Source: Cyclobacteriaceae bacterium (GTDB lineage: Bacteria; Bacteroidota; Bacteroidia; Cytophagales; Cyclobacteriaceae). Taken from it: a stretch of DNA of 64,000 nt. Under the pieces are notes generated by a model. It was not told the origin of the DNA. It made no database searches and worked only from the letters and a program-made list of their open reading frames with translations. Position 1 is the first letter of the stretch, and each line of letters begins with the position of its first letter. Position numbers and translations under genes: made by a program. This document shows, piece after piece, positions 46,298 to 53,351 of this stretch. The stretch is taken from the NCBI GenBank assembly GCA_013141055.1, contig JABFRS010000002.1:1-64000 (forward strand), read 5' to 3'.

Positions 46298-48733
46298 ATG
46301 CTGCTTAAAGATCTGATCTTTTCCTTCCGGAACATTCAAAAAAACAGGCTCACCGCGTTCATCAATGTGCTCGGTCTTACGATCGGGATCAGCGCCTGCC
46401 TGGTGATATTCCTGATCGTCAATTATGAGCTGAGCTACGAGCGCTTCAGAGCTGATAGAGATCAGATTTACAGAGTCTATTCACAGTTTTCTGGCTTGAA
46501 TTCCAATGCGAACAGGGGAGTGCCCACCGGATTTTCCGATGCATTGAAAGAAGGACAGTTCGCCGGCGTTGAAGCCATTGCCGACTTCCACATCTTTAAA
46601 TCAAAGGTTGAAATTCAGAATAAGAATCAGGAGCCAAAGAATCTCGGACGCTATGAAGGAATCATTATTGCCAGTCCGGGATACTTCGATGTATTCCAGT
46701 ATGAATGGCTGGCCGGCAATTCCGAAAAAGCATTGGCCGAACCACTGCAGGTGGTGTTGACAGAAAGTCGCGCGCGGGTGTACTTTGAGGATGCATCACT
46801 TTCCGACATGATCGGCCGTGAGGTCATCTACCGCGACTCACTCGTTGCCACGGTTTCAGGAATTGTAAAAGATACCAAAGAGAATACCGACCTCAACTTC
46901 ACCGATTTCATTTCGATGAGTACCATCGAAAATACCTGGCTGAAGAAAAGTTTCTTCCTTCACGATTGGTTCAGTCTTAACAGCAGTTCACAGTTATTCT
47001 TTAAAGCAGCTCCCGGAACTTCATTAGCCACACTTCAGGAGCACATGAATAATATCTCTGCTCAGTATGACAAGGTGAATAAGAATCCGGACCGGAAGAA
47101 TACGCCAAGCTTGCAGCCGCTCTCTCAACTTCATTTCAATTCAGAGATGGGAATCTTTGATTACAGCAGGTCGGTACCGGAAAAATCTACGCTGCAGATC
47201 CTTGGCTTGATCGCTGTTTTATTACTGGTCATTGCCGCTATCAACTTTATCAATCTTGTTACTGCTCAGGCATCACGACGTGCACGCGAAGTGGGTGTCC
47301 GCAAAGTATTGGGAAGCTCAAGATTCCGCCTGGTGAATCAGTTTCTCATGGAGAGTTTCATCCTCACATTCATTGCTTCAGCCATGTCACTATTATTATC
47401 GGCTGAAGTGCTCAGCTTCTTCAGTGAGTTCTTCCCTACGGATCTCAAGCTGAATGTATTAAGTCCAACCATACTTATCTTCTCTGCGACATGCATAGTC
47501 GTGGTAACATTACTGGCAGGGATCTATCCTGCATTTGTTCTTTCATCGGTACAGCCGGTCGTTGCATTGAAGAATTCTGTTCATATGAACAGCAATTCAT
47601 CCGGAACGTTCTGGATCCGTAAAGGTCTCACCGTATTCCAGTTTTCTGTTTCCAACATCCTCATCATCTCAACACTTGCCATCAGTCTGCAGATTGGCTA
47701 TATGCTCAACAAAGACCTTGGCTTTGCCACCGACAGCATTGTTTACTTTGACACTCCATGGTGGGAGAAATCGGCGAAGAAGCAATTGTTGAAAAATGAG
47801 TTGAGTCAGATCCCTGAGATCGATGCGCTGACGCTTCAAAGCAGTCCGCCAAGTTCGGATGGATGGTCTACTTCAACATTTGAATTCGACAACGGAAAAG
47901 AAGTTCTTAAAGATAATGTCTACCTCAAGCAGGCAGATACCGCATACCTGAATGTCTACAATATCCAGTTGCTGGCAGGAAGAAATCTTCATCAAAGTGA
48001 TATCCCGGAAGAGTGTCTGATCAATGAGACATACATGCAGAAGCTTGGATTCACAGATCCACATGAGGTGCTGGGAAAGGTTGTCAGCAAGCTCACGATT
48101 GTGGGAGTGGTGAAAGACTTTCATGTTCGTTCACTGCATACTGCCATTGAGCCGATGGCCATCTTTAGTTCTTTGCAGGGTCAATCATCGTTCGGGATGA
48201 GACTTCGTTCAGAGAATGGAAAGATCTCCGATCTGCAATCCACAATGGCAAAGGTTGAAGCAAGCTGGATGAAGATCTATCCCGACCAGAAGTTCACGTA
48301 CACCTTTCTGGATGAAACACTCAAAAGATTTTATGAGAATGAGCAACGCACCGGCAAGATCGCCCGGATCGCAACGGGTATTGCACTGCTGATCTCATGC
48401 CTGGGATTATTCGGGCTGTCGTCTTTCAGAGTGATCCAGCGGACAAAGGAGATCGGCATTCGCAAAGTGCTGGGCGCTTCCGTTAGAAGCATCCTGGTTT
48501 TACTCTCGACGGATTTTCTCATCCTCGTTGTGGTGGCATTTGTCGTATCATCACCGATCGCCTACTATGCATCCGAGCAATGGTTGAATAATTTTGCATA
48601 CAAGATGGATATGGGACCATGGATATTTATTTTGGCAGGAATTTCTTCGTTAATTACGGCGTTTCTCACCATCAGCATTAAGACCCTCGGCGCTGCCAAC
48701 GCAAACCCTGTAAAGTCGCTGAGATATGAGTAG
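46298..48733 (+). CDS. FtsX/MacB-type ABC transporter permease
   Basis: 811 residues. Two copies of the MacB/FtsX permease unit: an N-terminal helix (FINVLGLTIGISACLVIFLI), a large extracytoplasmic domain (about 45-280), three central helices, a second helix and extracytoplasmic domain, then three C-terminal helices including GLFGLSSFRVIQRTKEIGIRKVLGAS. The typical REVGVRKVLG-type motif occurs twice. Such permeases act in lipoprotein release, antimicrobial export or signalling, together with a separate ATPase, which is not in this window. Confidence 0.88.
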   Translation: MLLKDLIFSFRNIQKNRLTAFINVLGLTIGISACLVIFLIVNYELSYERFRADRDQIYRVYSQFSGLNSNANRGVPTGFSDALKEGQFAGVEAIADFHIFKSKVEIQNKNQEPKNLGRYEGIIIASPGYFDVFQYEWLAGNSEKALAEPLQVVLTESRARVYFEDASLSDMIGREVIYRDSLVATVSGIVKDTKENTDLNFTDFISMSTIENTWLKKSFFLHDWFSLNSSSQLFFKAAPGTSLATLQEHMNNISAQYDKVNKNPDRKNTPSLQPLSQLHFNSEMGIFDYSRSVPEKSTLQILGLIAVLLLVIAAINFINLVTAQASRRAREVGVRKVLGSSRFRLVNQFLMESFILTFIASAMSLLLSAEVLSFFSEFFPTDLKLNVLSPTILIFSATCIVVVTLLAGIYPAFVLSSVQPVVALKNSVHMNSNSSGTFWIRKGLTVFQFSVSNILIISTLAISLQIGYMLNKDLGFATDSIVYFDTPWWEKSAKKQLLKNELSQIPEIDALTLQSSPPSSDGWSTSTFEFDNGKEVLKDNVYLKQADTAYLNVYNIQLLAGRNLHQSDIPEECLINETYMQKLGFTDPHEVLGKVVSKLTIVGVVKDFHVRSLHTAIEPMAIFSSLQGQSSFGMRLRSENGKISDLQSTMAKVEASWMKIYPDQKFTYTFLDETLKRFYENEQRTGKIARIATGIALLISCLGLFGLSSFRVIQRTKEIGIRKVLGASVRSILVLLSTDFLILVVVAFVVSSPIAYYASEQWLNNFAYKMDMGPWIFILAGISSLITAFLTISIKTLGAANANPVKSLRYE

Positions 48734-48781
48734 CAAATTCACATAACCGTAAGACCCTTGCCGGGAATGGCATTCGCAATC

Positions 48782-51043
48782 ATGAAAAAAATTGTTCCAC
48801 TGATCGCAGTCCTGTTCCTGGCATTTCTTACCCTCCGACTCAATAAGCCTCCTGAAGTTGTCAGTGATAATGCTCCCGATAGTGTCTTCTCTGCAAAGAG
48901 AGCATACACTTATTTAAAAGTAGTAGCAGGCGCTCCTCACAGTACCGGAACCGAAGAGAACAAGATCGTAAGACAATACATCGCAGACGTTTGCCGTGGA
49001 ATGGGTCTCGAAACCCAGATGCAAAACACAACTTCCGTTCGGAAAGAAGGAAGCTCTGTCATTGCCGCCAATGTGTACAATGTCATTGCCACACTCAAGG
49101 GAAAGCAGGGCAATGGTAAGCGACTGCTGGTGATGTCTCACTTTGACTCACAACCCAATACCCCCGGCGCAGGCGACGACGGGGCAGGAGTAGCCGCCAT
49201 GCTCGAAGTAGCCCGCATCATCACCGCCTCCAAAAAGACATTCAATAACGACATCGTGTTCTTATTCACCGATGCTGAAGAATCGGGATTGTCGGGTGCA
49301 CAGGGATTCGCCCAGGATACCGTGATGCTGAAGTCCATCGGGTTTGTTCTCAATGTCGAAGGACGCGGCAACTCAGGAGTAAGTATGATGTTTGAAGTCA
49401 ATCCCGAAAACGGATGGGCCGTTCGTCAATACATGCAGGCCGCAAAGTATCCTGTTGGAAATTCCATGGCCTATGAAGTCTACAAGAATCTTCCCAATGA
49501 TACAGACTATACCATCTTCAGAAGAGCCGGCATCAGCGGACTGAACAGCGGCTTTGTGGATGGATATGTAAATTATCACAGTCCCAACGACAAGCCTGAG
49601 AACCTTGATCTCAGAAGTCTCCAGCATCATGGCGATAATCTGTTAGGACTTGTCAAGCATCTTGGCAACATAAGTCTCGAGCAAACCAAAGCACCGGATA
49701 TCACCTTCTTCAATGTGAGCGGCTACTGGATGATGAGCTATTCTTCCTCATTGAATATTGTACTGCTGATCGCCTGCAGTGTGTTGCTGGTAGTTCTGAT
49801 TGTGATGGGCTTCCGGAAGAAGCAAGTGAATGTGAAAGGAGTCGTGTCCGGATTCTTCATTTATTTCGGAACGCTGATCCTGATGTTGCTGATTGGATTC
49901 GGTGTGACCAAGCTGGTGCTGATGATGTATCCGTTCTACGGAAGATTCTATTCATCTAATTCCTACAACAGCGCTCATTATTTTATTGCGCTCACGGCGA
50001 TTGAAGCAACGGTGTTTGCATTCATGTATCAATGGCTTTCAAAAAAACTTGCACTGCAGTCATTGCTGACCGGAGTACTGATCCTGGAAGTTATTCTGCT
50101 GAACCTGTTTTATATCGTTATGCCTTCGGCGGCATTCCTGTTGTTGCTGCCAATATTATCATCCATTATCGGTAATATCATTGTACTGCACAGAGGTGAG
50201 CAAGAGAAAAGTTATTCCGATGCGTGGATCGTGATCAACATACTCTGTCTGATACCGGCTATGTTGTGGCTTCCGTTAACGATCAGTCAGATGTACACCA
50301 TCTTCGGACTGGAAATTATAGCAGCAGGCATTGCGCTGGTGTTGGGAATACTATTGGGACTCATGCTGCCGGTGCTGGTATCTGCTTTTGAATTCCGTCC
50401 TAAGTTGATAGGTATAATTGCCGCTGTCATCTTTGTGATAAGTATAGTCACGGGTCATCTGACTTCCGGCTTTGATGAAGAGCATCCATTGCAGTCGGCC
50501 GTAACATACCAGCTGAGAGGGGAGGAGAACAAGGCATTCTGGCTAACGCGAAGCAAGACGACGGACGAATGGAGCCAGCAGTTCTTCCCTGAATTCGAAA
50601 TGGAGTTTGGAAGAATGAAAAGCGAGGCGCCTTTGTTGTCATTGGGATTACCAACCGCGACGGTGGTGAGCGACACGATCGTCAACAATATTCGCTTACT
50701 CAGGATACATTGTGCGGCTGGTCGTGATGCGTTGACACTGGCATTGACGATCCACACTAAAGATCTTGCGTTGGATGCAACGGTGATCGGTCCTGCGGGA
50801 GGAGTACCACAGGCAAAGAAAGCGGCGGGACCATTCAGCGGAGTGTACTATACCGGATTGGACAGTCGCGGGTTTGATGTGATCCTCGAGCTGACACCCA
50901 ACACACCGTTGGAGTTTACGTTGCTGGACAGATCGATGGGACTGCCGAAGTTTGACGGGATCAAAGATCAGCCGGACTGGATCATACATGGAAACGGATC
51001 GGCGAGCAACACGATACAGGTGACGAAGAAATTTACATGGTGA
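48782..51043 (+). CDS. Membrane-anchored M28 family aminopeptidase
   Basis: 753 residues: an N-terminal signal anchor (about 1-20), an M28 zinc peptidase domain (about 35-310) and a C-terminal region with about eight or nine membrane segments plus a final soluble domain. Zinc ligands and catalysis: MSHFDSQP (His), GAGDDGAG (Asp), FTDAEESG (catalytic Glu and ligand Glu), and VNYHSPND (last His). The layout resembles eukaryotic ERMP1/Fxna peptidases. I chose the ATG at 48782 (MKKIVPLIA...), which gives a normal signal anchor; upstream TTG/ATG starts add a few residues. Confidence 0.85.
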   Translation: MKKIVPLIAVLFLAFLTLRLNKPPEVVSDNAPDSVFSAKRAYTYLKVVAGAPHSTGTEENKIVRQYIADVCRGMGLETQMQNTTSVRKEGSSVIAANVYNVIATLKGKQGNGKRLLVMSHFDSQPNTPGAGDDGAGVAAMLEVARIITASKKTFNNDIVFLFTDAEESGLSGAQGFAQDTVMLKSIGFVLNVEGRGNSGVSMMFEVNPENGWAVRQYMQAAKYPVGNSMAYEVYKNLPNDTDYTIFRRAGISGLNSGFVDGYVNYHSPNDKPENLDLRSLQHHGDNLLGLVKHLGNISLEQTKAPDITFFNVSGYWMMSYSSSLNIVLLIACSVLLVVLIVMGFRKKQVNVKGVVSGFFIYFGTLILMLLIGFGVTKLVLMMYPFYGRFYSSNSYNSAHYFIALTAIEATVFAFMYQWLSKKLALQSLLTGVLILEVILLNLFYIVMPSAAFLLLLPILSSIIGNIIVLHRGEQEKSYSDAWIVINILCLIPAMLWLPLTISQMYTIFGLEIIAAGIALVLGILLGLMLPVLVSAFEFRPKLIGIIAAVIFVISIVTGHLTSGFDEEHPLQSAVTYQLRGEENKAFWLTRSKTTDEWSQQFFPEFEMEFGRMKSEAPLLSLGLPTATVVSDTIVNNIRLLRIHCAAGRDALTLALTIHTKDLALDATVIGPAGGVPQAKKAAGPFSGVYYTGLDSRGFDVILELTPNTPLEFTLLDRSMGLPKFDGIKDQPDWIIHGNGSASNTIQVTKKFTW

Positions 51044-51119
51044 TGTAACTGTTATTTAGTTGTTAACAGTACATCCTAATTGAAAGTCTCCCGTTCACAG
51101 GGGCATAACCAAAAACCCC

Positions 51120-51920
51120 ATGAACAAAACAATTCTATTCATTCTATTTATTGTCCTTTCATTTTCCGGAGTTAGTCAGTCGAAGCAAAAGAAGATCCTG
51201 ATCGTCTCGACGAATGTGGATACTGTTGGCACGAATGTCAGCGGGACATATGCGATGGAGATAGCACATCCCTGGAAGACCTTTACGGATAAAGGTTTTG
51301 ATGTGGATGTAGTGACACCGAAGGGCGGCAAGGCGGCGATCTACAATGCAGCGAAGACAGATGATGATATTGTGCAGATACAGAACAACGAAGCCTTCAT
51401 TAAGACAACAACCAACACCCTTTCACCGACACAGGTAAATCCAAAGGATTATGTGGCGATCTTTTATCCGGGTGGTCACGGACAATACTTTGATGTGATC
51501 AGCGATGAGCGCATAGCAGTGATAGCGGCGGCGATCTATGAGAATGGCGGCTACCTGGGAACGGCAGGGCATGGGGCGGCGTCAATACTGGACATCCGAT
51601 TGAAGAATGGGAAGTTCCTGATTGAAGGCAAGCGCATGACGGTGTTCCCGTTGTGGGCGGAGAAAGAGTGGATGAACATTTCAAACTTCGGCAAGCTTCT
51701 TCAGTTCGACATGCAGGAAGTAGCTTTACGCCGCGGCGCGAACCTGATCGTCTGCACGAAAGCCACGATCGACGACAACACCCTCACACGCGTCATCGAC
51801 ACAAAGAACCGCATGGTGACAGGATCCTTTGCAAGATCGGCGAAATGGGTGTCGGAGGAAGATGGTGAAGATGATGGGTATTTAAATAAAGTAGTATCAG
51901 CATTCATTGACATGAGTTGA
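51120..51920 (+). CDS. PfpI/DJ-1-like protein with the catalytic Cys replaced
   Basis: 266 residues: signal peptide (FIVLSFSGVSQS) then a DJ-1/PfpI (class I glutamine amidotransferase-like) fold: KKILIVSTNVDT, VDVVTPKGGKAA, YPGGHGQYFD. In the nucleophile elbow, where family members have an A-C-H-G pattern, the sequence reads GTAGHGAAS, with Gly in place of Cys; the His remains. The protein is exported, unlike most DJ-1 relatives. So it may lack chaperone/deglycase/peptidase chemistry, or use another residue. A hairpin overlaps its stop. Confidence 0.82.
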   Translation: MNKTILFILFIVLSFSGVSQSKQKKILIVSTNVDTVGTNVSGTYAMEIAHPWKTFTDKGFDVDVVTPKGGKAAIYNAAKTDDDIVQIQNNEAFIKTTTNTLSPTQVNPKDYVAIFYPGGHGQYFDVISDERIAVIAAAIYENGGYLGTAGHGAASILDIRLKNGKFLIEGKRMTVFPLWAEKEWMNISNFGKLLQFDMQEVALRRGANLIVCTKATIDDNTLTRVIDTKNRMVTGSFARSAKWVSEEDGEDDGYLNKVVSAFIDMS

Positions 51921-51930
51921 TCTAACTCAT
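51912..51930 (+). terminator. Small hairpin over the stop codon of the PfpI-like gene
   Basis: Perfect 7-bp stem (ATGAGTT / AACTCAT) with a 5-base loop. No T tract follows; a weak candidate. Confidence 0.35.
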
Positions 51931-51998
51931 TGTTAATGATTGCTAAACTATTTCTTAGCTTATCCAACAATTTCTTCAGTCAACTAATTTTTCCTTTT

Positions 51999-52381
51999 AT
52001 CCGAATCTCATCTGAGTTGAATCCGAATACGCTCCGAATAAAGACTGGGTAGCCTCCGCATACACTCCGCGAAGCATCCGACTTGAGTCAGGCATGAATC
52101 AGAGAGTGAACCGAGATGAATCAGAGACGGATCCGACATGAATCAGAGAAACATCAGAGAGTAATCAGAGGCGAATCAGAGAACAATCAGGGAAGAGACA
52201 GAGAAAAGCACGGTTTAATTGGGGAGTGATCAGAGACGCATCAGAGATTTATCAGAGAAAGCAGCGTTTTTATCCGAGAATCATCAGAGAGCGATCAGAG
52301 AAACATCAGAGAAAGCATGCAATGGTAGCTGAAAAGTACGAGGAATGTCCGAGAAACCTTCGAGAAACACCCTAAAAAAGC
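51999..52381. repeat. 11-bp-period tandem array, left copy
   Basis: About 35 successive units, nearly all exactly 11 bp, drifting around ATCAGAGnnnn or ATCCGAnnnnn (for example ATCAGAGAAAC, ATCAGAGAGTA, ATCAGAGGCGA). Two units are 10 bp (52219-52228 and 52262-52271). Units become degenerate after about 52326. An 11-bp period is not a multiple of 3, so this is not coding, and it has no spacers, so it is not a CRISPR. The period is close to one helical turn. Confidence 0.85.
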
Positions 52382-52485
52382 CTCAAATTGGGCTAAAAAC
52401 GAAGAAAAGGGTGTTCAAAATCTGAGGTGGACTATCAAAAAGTGCGATTTTGGGGTGATTTGGAGGTTTTTGGGGTTGGGTGTGG

Positions 52486-52552
52486 TATAGCCCAATATCA
52501 ATCTACATCTGAAAAAGCCTAAAACGGAACCATATAGCACTAGAAGGCTATA
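52486..52552. mobile_element. 67-bp mini-element with TIRs and target duplication
   Basis: Begins TATAGCC and ends GGCTATA (7-bp terminal inverted repeats) and is flanked on both sides by TGG. The right repeat copy has only one TGG at this place (60374-60376), the expected empty site. An internal hairpin is CCATATAGC ... GCTATATGG near the right end. A related hairpin in opposite orientation lies at 61431-61454. Too small to encode a protein. Confidence 0.65.
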
Positions 52553-52556
52553 TGGC

Positions 52557-52737
52557 GTACCGTAAACACGGATTCATGGATTAAAAGGTAAAAAAAGCCA
52601 TCCGCCTTTCAAATGAACCGCACTACAACCATCAGCTTTGCTGATCCGCAAACTGAACGTTAACTGAATCCGTGTCAATCTGAATTTGGCTAAAGCAAAG
52701 ACTGTATTAATTATCCGTGCATCCGTGGTTCTGTATT
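52557..52737. mobile_element. MITE-like CACGGAT element in the left repeat
   Basis: About 180 bp with imperfect terminal inverted repeats: left arm near 52557-52584 (CGTAAACACGGATTCATGG), right arm near 52706-52736 (ATCCGTGCATCCGTGGTTCTG). Inside lies the hairpin ATCAGC-TTT-GCTGAT (52631-52645). The left arm read forward matches the reverse complement of the right arm in about 20 of 26 positions. Non-coding; no transposase in the window. Confidence 0.6.
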
Positions 52738-52914
52738 CTTTTTAAAAGCAAAAGCATTGCATCCCAATCCCCCTCAATCCGAATCCGCTTTAGTTATATA
52801 ATGTTTATGCGTTATGTTAAGTAGCTTAGGCATCCGGGCTTACCGAAATCTTCATAGAAAGTTTTTTAGCGTTGGCTTTCAATAATTCAATCTTCATCAT
52901 TCATCAACGGACTG

Positions 52915-53088
52915 GGGCAGCGACACTCTTTGGGTAGGCTTTGGTCTTTGCGTTGGCATGTGCGGCCTGCACAATGTGTGTTGCTGCTGCGCTGGCAAAG
53001 CAATAGGGATAGAAGCGGAAAGCACGGAGTGTGTTGGCAGGAGCGAGGCCGGACTTGCAGTGAATAGCCCGGGCCGTAGGCATTGCCC
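52915..53088 (+). ncRNA. Structured GC-rich block, possible non-coding RNA
   Basis: GC-richer than everything around it. Complementary segments are nested in order: GGGCA (52915-52919) with TGCCC (53084-53088); ACACTC (52923-52928) with GAGTGT (53027-53032); CTTTGC (52946-52951) with GCAAAG (52995-53000); a hairpin CATGTGC / GCACAATG (52957-52976); and a side hairpin GGCCGG / CCCGGGCC (53047-53075). This fits a branched RNA fold. The reading frames across it look spurious. I recall similar sequence in other Bacteroidota genomes, but cannot verify it here. A single-stranded mobile DNA element is an alternative. Confidence 0.5.
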
Positions 53089-53097
53089 AAATTCTAA

Positions 53098-53118
53098 ATA
53101 TCTCATTTTATGAGATAT
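53098..53118. promoter_or_regulatory. Palindromic operator candidate upstream of the XRE gene
   Basis: Perfect 8-bp inverted repeat ATATCTCA-ttta-type loop-TGAGATAT, 38 bases before the XRE regulator's ATG. A TATCTTTC (53136-53143), one base from the -7 consensus TAnnTTTG, lies downstream and the palindrome would cover the -33 region. This is the expected layout for autorepression by a Cro/CI-like protein. Confidence 0.5.
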
Positions 53119-53156
53119 AAGTTGCTCCGTTTTGTTATCTTTCCAATTCTCCAATT

Positions 53157-53351
53157 ATGAAAATGAATAGGATAAAAGAAGTCATTGAAAAAAAAGGTGT
53201 TACACAAATTTGGCTTGCTGAAAAGTTGGGGAAAAGTTATAACATGATCAATGGTTACGTTCAGAATAGGCGACAGCCAAGTATAGAAGATTTATATCGA
53301 ATTGCCGAAATTTTAAATGTAAATGCAAAAGACTTGTTAGCTGAAAAATGA
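53157..53351 (+). CDS. XRE-family helix-turn-helix regulator (C-protein-like)
   Basis: 64 residues with a Cro/CI helix-turn-helix filling the protein (about 4-60: VTQIWLAEKLGKSYNMINGY, RQPSIEDLYRIAEILNVNAK). It is the first gene of the restriction operon and overlaps hsdR by 4 bases (ATGA), like controller (C) proteins of restriction-modification systems that time expression after entry into a new host. A palindrome upstream could be its operator. Either the ATG at 53157 or the one at 53163 may be used. Confidence 0.8.
   Translation: MKMNRIKEVIEKKGVTQIWLAEKLGKSYNMINGYVQNRRQPSIEDLYRIAEILNVNAKDLLAEK

Larger units (their letters stand above)
51999..52827. repeat. Left copy of the long direct repeat flanking the hsd island
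   Basis: About 829 bp aligning in the same orientation with 59890-60732. Long stretches are near-identical (for example around 52142-52200 and 52600-52790) with scattered substitutions in the first 130 bp. It contains an 11-bp-period array, a G-rich block, and a MITE-like element. This copy alone has a 67-bp insertion at 52486-52552, and lacks an 88-bp segment present in the right copy. No gene is seen in it. Confidence 0.85.

Noticed and set aside
51999..52381. CRISPR array
   Set aside because: Units are only 11 bp, degenerate and contiguous without spacers; no cas genes are present.
52897..53154. An 85-codon minus-strand frame (and an overlapping 67-codon one) in the GC-rich block
   Set aside because: The block is better explained by nested complementary segments; the frame has odd, low-complexity composition and no family match, and it runs against the adjacent operon.
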